This document shows positions 1 to 11,238 of a stretch of 64,000 nt of DNA, one piece after another. This DNA is from Cephalotus follicularis. Lineage: Eukaryota; Streptophyta; Magnoliopsida; Oxalidales; Cephalotaceae. Every line of letters starts with the position of its first letter. Positions within the stretch are counted from its first letter, which is position 1. The stretch covers positions 440,775 through 504,774 of the forward strand of contig BDDD01000124.1 in assembly GCA_001972305.1 (NCBI GenBank), given 5' to 3'. The notes beneath the pieces were generated by a model. That model worked only from the letters and a program-made list of their open reading frames with translations, did no database searches and was not told the DNA's origin. A program made the position numbers and the translations under genes.

Positions 1-768
1 AGGGTAAGGAATGTACTGTGATCTAGATAACATGTGATTGATTACAAGATATGGAAGATTCACGAGAGTGCCATTTTTAATGCAAGCAACGAATTTAAGG
101 TCTCGCTCGAATGGAAGTGTGTGCGAGCCTTCTCTAGGCAAGAGAGTGTTTGTGACTAGCAAGAGGAGAATGCAGGTGGCTATCGGAAGATGACTACTAG
201 TCACCGTTATGATAGGATTAAAATCGGGGCTTTCTAAACAAATACCTATAGCCTCCGATTTCACAATGTCATTGAAATGGGTAATGCCGGAATTAGGAAT
301 TCCTAAGGTTTCGGCAATAAGCTCGGGGGTTATAGATTTTTGATTACCAAGGATAAACGAATTAGCAACACATGTAGTTTAATTTTCTAGATTAGCATAG
401 AAGAGTTTAATAAGCCTAGGGTAAATGGTGTGTGATGAGCACAAATATTCCAACCATCCCATTTGCTCTAGCCAAGACTTAACAACAGCAAAATTAATAA
501 CAAGAATATCACTAGCTATCCATTTTTCATTGTGCAATTTAACAGAATTAAGAACTGAGTGATACCTAGTCTCATTCTCTTTGGAGAGAAAGAGATCGTC
601 ATTGTAGTCAGACACACCCTGAGATGGCCGTCGATGCTTTGATGCTACGCTCTTTCTTATCTTGGATGCAATTTGGATCGATTGCAGGTCATTTGTGGAG
701 AGAGTTAGGGTTTTGGGCAGTTTTTGAGAGAGAAGAGGTAAGAGAAAAGAGGGGAAATCGGGTTTTTA
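1..768 (-). pseudogene. Decayed ORF downstream of copia pol, putative plant transposon-protein domain
   Basis: On the minus strand a frame is open from about 768 to the window edge, apart from one TAA at 379-381. The protein reads FLSKENETRYHSV, then a GWLEYL segment, then YPRLIKLFYANLEN. After the stop the same frame resumes and includes ITPELIAETLGIPNSG. A charged N-terminus, an FxSKExExRY motif, a W-containing helix, an FYANL motif and a later LGIP motif are the pattern I associate with the Pfam family called putative plant transposon protein (PF20167), common in plant repeats. That assignment is from memory. No catalytic residues are recognisable and the function is unknown. It lies in the same orientation as the copia pol, in the position where SIRE-type elements carry their extra ORF. 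Only a GTG or no start codon is visible, so the 5' end is uncertain. Confidence 0.5.
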
Positions 769-788
769 AAACCTGATTCCCGAGCTTC

Positions 789-865
789 CAGTCGACTGGG
801 CTATTTTGGCCAGTCGGTTGGATGTTTATGCAGTAGACTGGACAATGAGTCCAGTCGGCTGGTTT
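789..865. repeat. Cluster of CAGTCGACTG-type motifs in TE1
   Basis: Four copies or variants of a ten-base palindrome lie within about 80 bases: one exact-core copy near 789 (cagtcgactg), followed by cagtcggttg, cagtagactg and cagtcggctg. They sit between the extra ORF and the pol end. The same motif is clustered in the LTRs of TE2, TE4 and TE5. No promoter could be assigned. Confidence 0.75.
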
Positions 866-1080
866 CTGCAGAATTTGGAAAATGCAGAAAATTGCCTAGC
901 CCTTTGATTTGCAAACCTTTAGTAAGCTATTATGGACTAATAGTAACTTAAGTACATGAGCAATTTGATGTAATTGAGTTAAAAACTCAATGTTGAATGC
1001 ATGATAAATTTTGAAAAGCATTTTTCATACCAATTCACACAACTTTTAGCCAGACATTACAAATGTGCATATAATGAGAT

Positions 1081-2952
1081 TCAAGAGGGATTTTGCCTAC
1101 CTAGTTCCCTTTGAACCATGCAGAACCTCTCATTGTCCAAAGGCTTGGTAAAAATATCTAAAACTTGATTCAAAGTGTCAATATATTCAAGAAAAATATC
1201 TCCTTTTTCAACATGATCTCTAAGGAAGTGATGTCTAATTTCAATGTGTTTTGACTTAGAGTGTTGAACAGGATTCTTACTCAAATTGATTGCACTAGTA
1301 TTATCACATTTTACGCACACATTGTCAATGCGAATGCCAAAATCACGAAGTTGTTGTTTTAACCACAATGCTTGTGCACAACAACTTCCCGCCGCTACAT
1401 ATTCGACTTCAGTGGTGGAAAGAGCAACACTATTTTGTTTCTTAGAAAACCATGACACTAAACAGTTGCCAAGAAATTAGCAAGTGCCACTAGTGCTCTT
1501 TCTATCTAGTTTACATCCACCATAATCGGCATCGGAAAAAGCATGCAAGTTAAACAAGGAATCATTTGAGTAAAACAAACCTAGTAAATGAGTATATGCA
1601 AGATATCTAAAGATACGCTTAACCGTAATTAGGTGAGTTTCTTTATGTGAAGATTGGAACCTAGCACAAAGACACACACTAAACATAATATCCAGTCTAC
1701 TAGCGGTAACATAAAGCAGAGATCCTATCATGCTTCTATAGAGTTTTTGATCTACCTCTTTACCATTTTCATCTTTGTCGAGTTTGGTAGTAGAGCTCAT
1801 CGGAGTCTTGCAGGGCTTTGAGTTTTCCATTCCAAATCGTTTGAGTAGATCTTTTGTGTATTTGGATTGGTTGATGAAGGTGCCTTCTTTTCCTTGTGAG
1901 ATTTGAAATCCAAGGAAGTACTTGAGTTCACCCATCATACTCATCTCGAATTCACCTTGCATAATGTTAGCAAACTCAACACAAAGAGAGTCATTAGTAG
2001 AACCAAAAATGATATCATCAACATAGATTTGTACAATTAAAATGTCATTAAGTTTGCTTTTTACAAAAAGAGTTTTGTCAACAAAACCTCTTTTAAAATC
2101 ATTTTCCAAGAGAAATTTAGAAAGCCTTTCATACCAAGCTCTTGGTACTTGCTTTAAACCATAAAGTGCTTTTGACAATTTAAAAACATGATCGGGAAAA
2201 TGTATGTTTTCAAAACCCGGAGGTTGTTTAACATAAACTTCCTCATTTATAATGCCATTTAAAAATGCACTTTTGACATCCATTTGATGCAATTTGAAAC
2301 CTTTTAAACATGTAAAGGCCATTAACAATCTAATAGCTTCTAATCTAGCTACGGGAGCAAATGTCTCATCATAGTCAATGACTTCTTCTTGACTCTAACC
2401 TTGTGCAACAAATCTAGCATTATTTCTAATAACCAACCCATTTTCATCCATTTTGTTACAAAAAATCCATTTTGTTCCAATGATGGATTGATTTGTAGGC
2501 CTCGGAACTAGGGACCAAACATTACTCTTGTCAAATTGGTTTAGTTCCTCTTGCATGGCCATAATCCAACAATCATCTTTTAGATCATCAAAAACATTTT
2601 TGGGTTCGATATTTGAAATAAAAGCTACATTATCACAATACTCCCTAAGACAAGAACGAGTTCTTACCCCTTTGGTAGGATTACCGATTACCTCGTTGTC
2701 TTTGACATACTCTCTTTCTCTTCTTGCTATGGGCTCCTTGGTGACTTGACTTTGTTGGAGTTCTTCTTTATTTACACATTCTTCTTCAATTTTGTCAACT
2801 TCAACATCATCTTTGGAGATTTCCAAGTCTTCCATTTGGTCCAAGATACCTACATCATCAACAACATCTCCCTTTCTCGGAGCACTATTAGACTCTTCAA
2901 ATAATACATGAATAGATTCTTCAATAATTAAAGTCCTCTTATTGAATAATCT
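1081..2952 (-). pseudogene. pol: Copia pol C-terminal part: RT and RNase H, two nonsense codons
   Basis: This is the C-terminal half of a Ty1/copia polyprotein, which would copy element RNA into DNA. Reading on the minus strand from 2952, it begins at FNKRTLIIEES in the region after integrase. It continues through the RT N-terminal block ending ARFVAQG, the QMDVKSAFLNG block with its Asp, and the YVDDIIFGS box carrying the catalytic Asp pair. RNase H follows, with FSDADYGG, EVEYVAAGS and the conserved end DIFTKPL. The whole stretch is in a single frame. It is broken by a TAG at 2395-2397 (after VAQG, where Tyr is usual) and a TAA at 1477-1479 (where Gln is usual). Integrase, protease and gag are missing because the element is cut at 2952. 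It is not functional. Confidence 0.9.
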
Positions 2953-3190
2953 TGTCACACCCCACTTGCATTAACAACATACAACATGGAAATTTAACAG
3001 ATATCCAGCTTATACAGAGAACGATAAAATTTAAAACTTTTAAACAGACATCATCTCGCGAAAGCATTTGTATATATAAGTTGAAAACAAGCAAAACCAT
3101 GCGTCCCATACCGCATGATTCCCACAACATCCTTATCGTAAACATGTTAAAAAGCCCACAAGCGGAGCATGATCCAAAGTTGTTATAACA
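2953..3190 (-). repeat. LTR tip in inverted orientation (TE2 family)
   Basis: The sequence opens TGTCACACCCC, the reverse complement of the U5 end of the TE7/TE10-type LTR. It includes the block cccataccgcatgattccc, which corresponds to cccatactacgtgataccc in TE7. It is therefore about 240 bases of LTR end in minus orientation. It stops near 3190, where plus-strand integrase code of the same family starts, so the two pieces are inverted relative to each other. It marks the exact point where copia TE1 is interrupted. Confidence 0.8.
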
Positions 3191-3194
3191 ACAA

Positions 3195-3902
3195 TGTATT
3201 GTTGATTTTGCTGGTACTTGGGAGGACCATTTTCCCTTGATAGAGTTTTCTTATAATAACAACTATCATTCCAGTATCGGCATGGCACCATTTGAGGCTT
3301 TGTATGGAAGGAAGTGTAGGTCCCCTATGTGTTGGGACGAGGTTGGTGAGCGACCTTTGTTGGGCTCAGACCTGGTGGAGGAGACTTCTGAGAAAGTCAA
3401 GTTTATAAAGGAGAAACTGCTTACTGCCCAGAGCTGGCAGAAGAGCTACGTTGACCGTGTAAAGAGAAGACCTTTAACCTTTGACGTCGGTGATCATGTG
3501 TTCTTGAAGGTTTCACCGTGGAAGGGCGTTCAGAGGTTTGGGAAGAAGGGCAAGTTAGCTCCATGCTACATTGGTCCCTTCGAGGTTCTGGAGAGAGTTG
3601 GAGAGGTGGCTTACCAGCTTGCTTTACCTCCTGCACTGTCAAGTGTGCATGACGTCTTTCATGTATCCATGTTGAGGGGATACATCCCAGATCCCTCGCA
3701 TGTTCTGGATTTTGCTTCAGTTCTGGTGCGAGATGACCTATCTTGCGAGGAGTTACCTGTGTGGATCCTGGATTGGAAGACGCAGGTGCTGAGGAACCGA
3801 ACCATTCCTATGGTAAAGTTTCAGCGGCAGTTTCACCGCCCTGAGGAGGCAACTTGGGAACGTGAAGAGGAGATGAGGGAGCGTTACTCTCACTTGTTCT
3901 AG
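3195..3902 (+). pseudogene. pol: TE2 integrase C-terminal part with chromodomain, 5'-truncated
   Basis: The frame runs without a stop from TWEDHFPLIEFSYNN to the terminator at 3900-3902. It covers the last part of the integrase core (GMAPFEALYGRKC, WDEVGER), the GPY/F-type module ([36 protein letters not shown]) and a C-terminal chromodomain-like segment ending EATWEREEEMRERYSHLF. This arrangement is characteristic of Tekay/Del chromoviruses, in which the chromodomain tethers integrase to chromatin. The catalytic D,D,E residues lie upstream and are missing. Its closest relatives in the window are TE7 and TE10. No start codon belongs to it; it is a broken fragment that begins at a rearrangement junction near 3190. 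Confidence 0.88.
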
Positions 3903-3930
3903 TACCGCCTTTATTTCGGGGACGAAATTC

Positions 3931-3947
3931 CTTGAAGGAGGGGTGGA
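3931..3947 (+). other. Polypurine tract of TE2
   Basis: The purine run aaggaggggtgga lies immediately before the TGTAACGCCC start of the 3' LTR and just after the pol stop. This is the usual place of the plus-strand DNA primer. Confidence 0.75.
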
Positions 3948-5394
3948 TGTAACGCCCGGTATTTTCATTTATGTGTAATATTGCTTTTCCAATGTAATTT
4001 TACACCTGGTGTTAATGAGAATCGTGTTTTCCCTCTTTCCCGAGTTGAAGTGTTGCAAGAAAGTGTGTTGTGGTATGTTTTTGTGCAGGGGCAGTCGACT
4101 GCCACAGGGAGGCAGCCGACTGGACCCTTGCTGAGGCATGGCAGCCAGCTGCCAAGTGGAGGCAGCCGGCTGGTGGGAGTGTCGGCAGAAACAGCCGACT
4201 GCCAAGCCAAGGCAGTCTACTGCCATGTGCCAGACAGCCCACGTGCTGTCTGCCTTAAGTGATGGAAGGTGGGGTGTTTTGGTTTTATTTGCTTTGGCAG
4301 AGGAGGGGCCGGGGGTTTTCTCCATAAAACACAACATTTCTCTCCTCTTTCTCCATCAATCCTTGTGTTTTCCAAGAGTGTTTGTGAGTTTGAGAGTGAA
4401 AGTGTGTGTGGGTTTGTGTGGAGCAAAGTGTTTGTGAAGAAAACCGAAAGTTTGGAGGCTTGACAGTGGGAATCCGGACCAAAGGAGGTTGCTGGACGTG
4501 TTGGGGTTGCAAGAGCTTCGGATTTAGACATAAAGAGGTGGATTGCAACTCCTAACTTGGAGTTCTAAGGTAGGGGGAAGTCGTTTTTGCAACATAATTT
4601 CAATTGATAATGTTTTGATGAAATAAAATGCATGTTTATGTTATATTGTGAGCTTGGAACGTGTATGTGCATAAATATGTCATTTTGGGTTGTGTTTGGT
4701 GTGTGATTGTGGCTGTTTTAGCAGCTGGTTTTTACACCTGCTGCAGAATCCAGCCGACTGCCCACCCTGGGCAGTCGACTGCCTTGGCGGTCCAGCCGAC
4801 TGTCCTAGGGAGGACAGTCAACTACCCACGTTCGTGTCCAGGATATGTCTGCAGGGGTGGTGTAGTCGACTGTCGTAGGTCGACAGCCGACTGTGGGGGT
4901 GTGGGCAGCCGACTGTCCTGAGGGCCAGCCGACTGTCGAGAGTGGGCAGCCGACTGTCTAGGTAGATAGCCGACTGCCTGGACATGTAGCCGACTGCCTG
5001 GGACTGGCAGCCGACTACTTTGAGGGGGACAGCCGACTGCCAGTGGTGGGCAGCCAACTGTTGGGGGCCTGTTTTGCCCGTGAACATATGTATGCATCGT
5101 GTATTGTGATGTTTTGCTTCGTGAAGCTTTATGAACTGTTTTGAGTATTGTGGTTATTGAGATTAAACTGTTATAACATATTTCTGGAAGTGCATTGTAG
5201 TTTAATGAAAAATCATTACTTTACACGAAATTATATGTTTGAGAAATATATACTTTCGAACCATGAAAATGGCTTCCAAAAACACCGTGAACTGAGTTTT
5301 GTGATATCGAGAACCATGAACCGTGACATCGTGAAAATGAGTTTGTTTTCAGGTACTTTGTTTTATAAACTACTTGGAAAACTGTTTTGAGCAT
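3948..5394 (+). mobile_element. TE2 3' LTR, truncated at its 3' end
   Basis: It starts TGTAACGCCCGGTATTTTC directly after the polypurine tract, and its start matches the U3 starts of the TE7 and TE10 LTRs. It has no recognisable U5 end: near 5395 the sequence passes into the RNase H/integrase code of TE3. Related LTRs here are 2.0-2.7 kb, so roughly the second half is missing. The plus-oriented LTR tip at 56657-56815 could be its displaced end. The LTR holds a dense motif cluster at 4092-5060. Short ORFs over that cluster are translations of the repeat, not genes. Confidence 0.8.
4092..5060. repeat. Two clusters of CAGYCGACTG motifs in the TE2 LTR
   Basis: Copies of cagtcgactg and cagccgactg occur in two clusters, 4092-4235 and 4751-5060, with irregular spacing of roughly 15-40 bases. 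By eye I count twelve copies containing GCCGAC. That core equals the plant DRE/CRT element (RCCGAC) bound by DREB/CBF factors. The spacers differ, so this is a motif array rather than a simple tandem repeat. Partial variants such as cagccagctg and cagccaactg look like decayed copies. Confidence 0.85.
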
Positions 5395-7072
5395 CGAGAT
5401 GATTGCGATTATGATTACACTATTGAGTATCACCCGCCAAGGTTAACATGGTTGTCGATGCGTTGAGCAGGATGTCTTCCCTTCCCCTTACGCATGTTCG
5501 GTCGATCTATATGTCGTTGTTGGAGAAATTGAGATCTATGGGTGTGGAGTTGCTTGCTGAGGACAACGGTGCTATGATAACTTCTCTTCGGGTGAGGTCA
5601 GTTTTGGTAGACCAGATCCATGAAGCTCAAGAGAGAGATTGGAGATTGGTTAAGCTCATGAAGCGAGTTCGAGAAGGAGCTCGGACTGACTTCCACATCA
5701 GAGATGATGGTGCTCTGATGTTTGGGCAGAGGATATGTGTTCTGTATGTGGTAGAGCTTAAGAAAGAGATTTTGGACGAATCTCATTGTTCTGCTTGGTC
5801 GATGCATCCTGGACGTACCAAACTGTATCGCGACCTTACGCTTCTTTATTGGTGGCGTGGTATGAAGAGGGAAATTTCCAGGTTTGTGGCAACGTGCCCG
5901 ACTTTCCAACAAGTGTAGGCGAAAAGATAGAAGCCGTAAGGTATTCTACGGTCTCTTCCTATTCTCGAGTGGAAGTAGTTTCATATTTTTATGGATTTTG
6001 TCTCATGTTTTCCTCTGACGCGGAGGAAACAAGATGCCATATGGGTTATAGTGGATCGACTGACCAATTCGGCTCACTTATTGCCAATACGTGTGGTATA
6101 CAGTTTGGAAAGGTTAGCGTTGTTGTACATGGACGAGATTGTTAGGTTGCATGGAGTGTCGAGCAATATTGTTTAAGATAGAGATCCAAGGTTCACTTCA
6201 AGGTTTTGGCAGAGCTTGCAAGCAACGCTGGGTACAGAGTTGCTACTCAGTACAACGTATCTTCCTTAGACTGATGGGCAGTCCGAGCGCATGATCCAGA
6301 TTCTTGAAGATATGTTGAGATCCTGTGTGATGGATTTCAAGGAGAGTTGGGATTCTCGGCTGACCTTGATCGAGTTTGCCTACAATAATAGCTACTAGAC
6401 CAGTCTTTGTATGGTACCGTATGAAGCTTTGTATGACAGGAGTTGTAGAACTCCGTTAAGATGGGATGAAGTCGGGACAGAAAGTTGTTGGGTCTCGAGA
6501 TGGTTCAGGACATGGCAGAGAAGGTGAAGCTTATCCGAGAACGTTTACGAGCAACACAGAACAGGCAGAAGAGCTATGCCGACTGGCGCCGCAAGGATTT
6601 GGAGTTCTCTGTTTGTGATAAGGTTTTCCTTCGTGTATTGCCATACACTGGAGTGGTTCGTTTTGGTAAGCGTGGCAAGCTTAGTCCGAGGTATATAGGT
6701 CCTTCTGAGATCTTGAAGAGGATTGGGCCAGTGGCCTATCGTCTAGCTTTACCTCCAGAGTTGGCTCGTGTTCAAAATGTCTTTCATGTTTCTATACTAA
6801 GGAAGTATATCGCAGACCCTTCTCATGTTTTGGAATCCTTGGTGGAGTTTTTAGAGAAATGGTTACCGACCTTAGCTTATGAAGAGGTTCTAGTGAAGTT
6901 TTTGGATTGTTGGGATCAGGTCTTAAGGAGCAAGACTGTCCCTTTGGTAAAAGTCCTATGGAGAAACCAAGTAGCAGAGGAAGCTACATGGGAGTGTGAA
7001 GAAGAGATGAGTAGTAGTTACCTCAACCTCTTTGTTGTTCCAACGGGAAATTCTGAGGACAAAATTTCCTAA
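5395..7072 (+). pseudogene. pol: TE3 RNase H end and integrase with chromodomain, decayed
   Basis: The fragment starts at the end of RNase H (IEYHP, then VVDALSRM) and covers the integrase zinc-binding region (HPGRTKLYRDL, YWWRGMKREI), the core and the C-terminus. The first catalytic Asp region reads MDFVSCFPL and the second region reads DRDPRF after a stop. The SERMIQILEDM block holding the Glu is present. The protein ends in VKVLWRNQ and [10 protein letters not shown], a Tekay-type chromodomain. There are frameshifts between 5918 and 5991 and before 6485, and several nonsense codons, for example in SSNIV*DRDP and NNSY*TSLC. No gag, protease or RT remains to the left, where TE2 LTR sequence begins. 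It is an old, non-functional copy, clearly more decayed than TE4-TE8. Confidence 0.85.
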
Positions 7073-7085
7073 GGTGGGGAGGATC
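7071..7085 (+). other. Polypurine tract of TE3
   Basis: The run aaggtggggagga directly precedes the TGACGAACC start of the LTR and follows the pol end. It is the position expected for the plus-strand primer. Confidence 0.6.
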
Positions 7086-8458
7086 TGACGAACCAAGTCC
7101 ATTTTGGGCATTGAACTTTTGTTTTGGGCCTTGAAAATTTTTCTTTTCTTTGATGTTGGGCCTTAAGATTTGAGCTGGTTGGATTTTCGTTTTGCTGATG
7201 CCTTATGCATTTTGGCAGGATGGCGTTAGAGTGTGCATGTTCGTGTGGTAGGTTGTGTAACGGATTTTCAGTGTCCCATCTTATCAAGCACACAACATTC
7301 ACATCAAGGCAATTGAAGGAGTCGTTGTTGGTGCCAGAAGAAGTGATAGTTGAGAAAGGTGTGTAAGTTCTCTGTGCTTTTCTTCTTCTTTCTATCTGAA
7401 GTTTCCTTTGGCGAAGACGAGTTTTGCTTGAAGATCTTGGACCTTGAGTTTGTCGAGGTGAGCTCTTCTTTCTTAGTCTTCTTTCCTTTCTTAGTTTGGC
7501 TATGTGCGTGCTAAACCTCCCGTTCGCGGTGGAGTCAGAGATGGCAGTGGTGATCGTGATGGTCTATGATGAATTCTTGAGCAATGTGAATGGTCAGGAT
7601 GACTGTCTGAGGAGATGATCATGCATGTAGGTTTCAAGCATGTTTTTCTCTTTCTTTGCTACGTACTGTGCTAAGTCTGTGTTTGTTGTTTCTTGTAGCC
7701 GAGGAGCCGAGTGTTGATCCTGAGCTATAGGAAGCGGTGCGGAGGAGTGTGGTTAAGTGGTGAGTGGGACATTCCTTTCTTTTACATTGAACAATTGAGA
7801 GTCTAAAGTTATTCGCGCCCTCTGAATATTTCCTTTCCATTGTGTCTTATTTCTGGGAGTTGTTCTTCCTGTGGTTTTGATATATATTTCAGTTGATAGA
7901 TTTTCGAGCTGGTGAGCTTGATGTTTGGGATATGTTTTCCCCTGTTTTTATCTTGTTATTATATTTGTCATATCCTGTTGATACCATGTATTGTTGAATT
8001 CTAGATACTGGGTACTGGGAAATGGTAAAGACTGAGCAGGACATGGTGAGGGTGAGTAAGCGTGGATTCCCCTCTCATAACTGTCGTGTCATTTGTCTAT
8101 AATGCACTGTAGGTGTGACTAACCTAGGTTCCTCTACCTGGATTTGCTCATCTCCATTGTCCATGATGGGATGTGAGTGTGAGTGCAGTCGAGGATCCGC
8201 TCCTCTTCCCAACAGGCCTTGTAGGATGCTCTACTATGCGATTCCTGACCATGGATGGCTGGTGCGGTGACTCGCCGACCTCCCAATCAATGTTCTCATA
8301 CGTTATTGCCGACAAGGGTGGTGCCCGAGCGGTGATTTGCTGGGCTCTCGGTCGACTTTCCCGATCTGCTATGTTCTCAGGGGCTGGGTTCGACACTGAT
8401 CCATCGACACCTCTGATGGCAGACCAAGACGTGTGGCTATCTGTACCGGTATATGATA
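7086..8458 (+). mobile_element. TE3 3' LTR, first part (interrupted by TE4)
   Basis: It starts TGACGAACC after the polypurine tract. TE4 inserted at 8459, so the LTR resumes at 28975. The five bases before TE4 (TGATA) and after it (TGACA) are a near-perfect target duplication, which shows that the two parts were once joined. No genes are supported; a GC-richer patch at 8150-8450 is open in two frames but matches nothing I know. Confidence 0.65.
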
Positions 8459-11238
8459 TGTAACACCCCCGGACGGTGGGATTCGTCACAGGTCATAATA
8501 AAGAACGTATCATAACATATCTGAACATATCAGCCAAAACGTGGCGGTCATATCATAACTGAACTTTAAAACTTAACAATTAAGCGTTTTCGGAAAGACT
8601 TAAACATATTCAAGTTCCAATTTTAAAACATAAAAACATAAGTATCATTGTTTATAACCATTAGACATAAAAAAACACAGGGATCACACTCCTAGGGATC
8701 CAAGGACATAGGGTAGTCGTCTCTCGTTCACACATTTCCCCGCTGCTCCCGATAACCTGTTGCATGGAAAACAAAACGCGGCTGAGCAAAGCTCAGTACG
8801 GATAAGGGAAATAAAACAGTAAACAATAAATTTTAAAAGCAGTATGATTTCAATAAAATTCATAACAGAAATCTTAAGCAATAAAAAACAATTAAATATT
8901 CGTAAAGTCACATTTGTACCTTCTTAAAATCCATATTACTTTCGAAACATTTACGAAACATTTCAAAGCATCATTTACGATTCATAAGTCATACTGAGCC
9001 ACATACATATCTCATAACATATATTTGGCAAGGGAGGCGCTAATTCCACATGCCCATTAGAATTGAACTGTACGGCACTACACAATTCAATTCTTACATA
9101 TCACATATCAGATCGCACATCAGATCACATATCATATACTAGAATCGATTCATACGCCTCTATCACATAGCGGATCCATAAATCCACCTCATGGGATTTA
9201 TTGATAACATTCAGAGACACCGTAGACTAATCACACCGCTACGGAAGTGTCATGTCCCCGTGCCAGGCCTACGACATGCCTATGGTACGCCCCATAGGTG
9301 GGTACAATACTTAGTATTCAATCATTTCGAAAACATTGATTTATCAAAATCAATTTAAAATCACATAAATGTGCTTTCACAAAACATATTTGGAAACCGC
9401 TCACAACGGTATCATAACATACATTTCATAACCAAATCATCAACTCATTTATACTTCTCTACAAAGAGGTGATCATAACATATCGTAACATTTCGTATCA
9501 TATGAATAAAGTCGGAATCATTTATAAATGTCAAAACCATAAAACATTTTCGAGTTCATAAACGAAGACGCATAGCATAACACAAAACTGTTTTCAGTTC
9601 GAAAATCAGATAGCCAAGGAACGATAGAAAATCCATACATTATTCAGAAAGTAAAACTATCTTTTATTTACTACAGTAAAACCGATAGGAGGGTATCAAG
9701 TAACGAAGATCCGTACCTTATGCGTTCCCAATGCACTTACGGATAGATGGTTTAAAACAAACTCCTCCTTGAAGCACAAAAATCTAAAAGACACCCAAAA
9801 TCATTCATATAAGAGTCTAAGACACATCAGAAACATTAAACAGACTCATTACTATGTTTAGAAAAGATCCGGATCGATTCGAGGAACAAATGAATCAAAA
9901 CAGTTGAAAATAGTACTTTTCTGGGCAAAACAGTCGACTGTTACAGAGCACCAGCCGACTGGGGAAGCTTGGCAGTCGACTAATCACAAGGGCCAGACGA
10001 CTACACAACCCCAGACAGTCGACTTGTTCATAGGGCAGTCGACTACACAACACAAAGCAGTTGACTGTGTTCATATGGTAGTCGACTACTCATCCAATCC
10101 AGCCGACTGTTCTGGACGACAGAACAACAGCAACTTAAAAATTTTAATGCAGAAACTTTTCAAATGATTACCACATTAAACCAGAGACACAAAGACATGA
10201 ACATATGACATTATGTGACATTTAGGTGACAAAGGAGCACAGAATTGACTGGAAAACAGTTGGATAGTGGCTTAACTTTAAGAAAAAGAAAGAAGAACAT
10301 TTACATGTGCATACAATGATGTTCAAATTCCTGTCCATTATTATTGGCAGACTTTTAAAACCAATTTGTGACAAGTCTAGGTATATCAAACATGTTAACA
10401 GACTTACTAACACTATAACTAAACATATAAACGTAGGAATTAAAACCAAAGGACAGTAAGAAAATAAAACTGAAATTATAACATTGCAGCAAATCCAACA
10501 CAGTAGGGAACGAATTTAACTAACCTGTAATGGTATTAAAAACACGGAAAAACAGCAGAAGGGTACCACACAACACTTGTTAACCGGCTGTTTGCAGGAA
10601 ACAAGAAGAAGAAAAACAAAAATACATAACTGCCTTACAAACTAGAGGAACTCAACCAAAATAACAATGAAGAATTAAGATTACCTCTATGGACTGATGA
10701 AACGACTCCACAACAGTTCAATGCAGGCTTCACAAGGCAGATTTCGGTAATGACACTTAGCAGAAAAGATGAAGGCAGATATAACATGACAATGACACTC
10801 AAAAAAAGAAAAAGAAGACAAAATATGCTCAAAAAGGAAGAAGAGAGAACAAGAACCAGTTTAATATGGAAGATAAGGATTGAAAACGTGTAGAAATAAT
10901 GGGGGAAAGAGAGAGCTTCGGGAGAGGAGGGAAATAAAAGGAAAGAAATGGGAAAAAGAATGAAAGAAAAGAATAAGGAATAAAGAAATAAAATAAAAGA
11001 ATAATACAAATTAAGAAAGTTTAAAATAAAAGAAAGTAAATTGTTTTAATAAAATAAGTTGGATTATAATAAAATAAATAAAGCCCAAACCCAACATAGC
11101 ATTAACATATCCAAAAATCCAGGCTGGTATCCGTCAGACCAAATCACATAGGCCCAAAACACAGGGCATTAGACTTAGAATTTAAAACAAAATTAAAAGC
11201 CCAAAAACAAAAACATAAAAAGTCCGTAAAAACACATA
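8459..11238 (-). repeat. TE4 3' LTR (left copy)
   Basis: It starts TGTAACACCCCCGGACGG on the plus strand, which is the U5 end of this minus-oriented element, and aligns along its length with the LTRs at 16074, 23657 and 26370. It lacks the last 20 or so bases ending GGGTATTACA because of a deletion at about 11239. It includes the conserved block with tttccccgctgctcccgat, a motif cluster at 9931-10110, and a purine-rich low-complexity tract at about 10800-11060. Apparent ORFs in that tract are low-complexity translations. Confidence 0.88.
9931..10110. repeat. CAGTCGACTG cluster in the TE4 left LTR
   Basis: About nine copies or close variants lie in 180 bases, for example cagtcgactg, cagccgactg, cagtcgacta and cagttgactg, with spacers of about 8-20 bases. 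The same cluster at the same LTR position occurs in the other three LTRs of TE4 and TE5. Confidence 0.85.

Larger units (their letters stand above)
1..2952 (-). mobile_element. TE1: Ty1/copia retrotransposon, SIRE-like, 3' part
   Basis: The minus strand holds the C-terminal half of a copia polyprotein at 1081-2952, followed downstream by a non-coding stretch at 769-1080 and a further decayed ORF at 1-768. The domain order (spacer after integrase, then RT, then RNase H) is that of Ty1/copia. The wording of the RT blocks, for example YVDDIIFGS, resembles the SIRE/Maximus lineage. An additional ORF after pol also fits SIRE-type elements. The 5' half of the element is absent: the copia reading frame stops abruptly at 2952, where a Ty3-type LTR tip begins. 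No copia LTR boundary could be placed. The left end runs off the window. Confidence 0.8.

Noticed and set aside
4092-5060. Regularly repeated short motif that could suggest a CRISPR-like array
   Set aside because: Spacing is irregular, the motif is only ten bases and palindromic, and it lies inside a plant LTR.
4661-5097. ORFs on both strands over the TE2 LTR motif cluster
   Set aside because: Repetitive peptides such as QSAVDLRQS come from the CAGCCGACTG repeats.
8148-8489. Overlapping ORFs on both strands in a GC-richer patch
   Set aside because: No domain was recognised, and the patch is inside the TE3 LTR next to the TE4 insertion.
10635-11009. Phe/Leu/Ser-rich minus-strand ORF, repeated at 18377, 25905 and 28377
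   Set aside because: It is the translation of the purine-rich low-complexity tract of the TE4/TE5 LTR.
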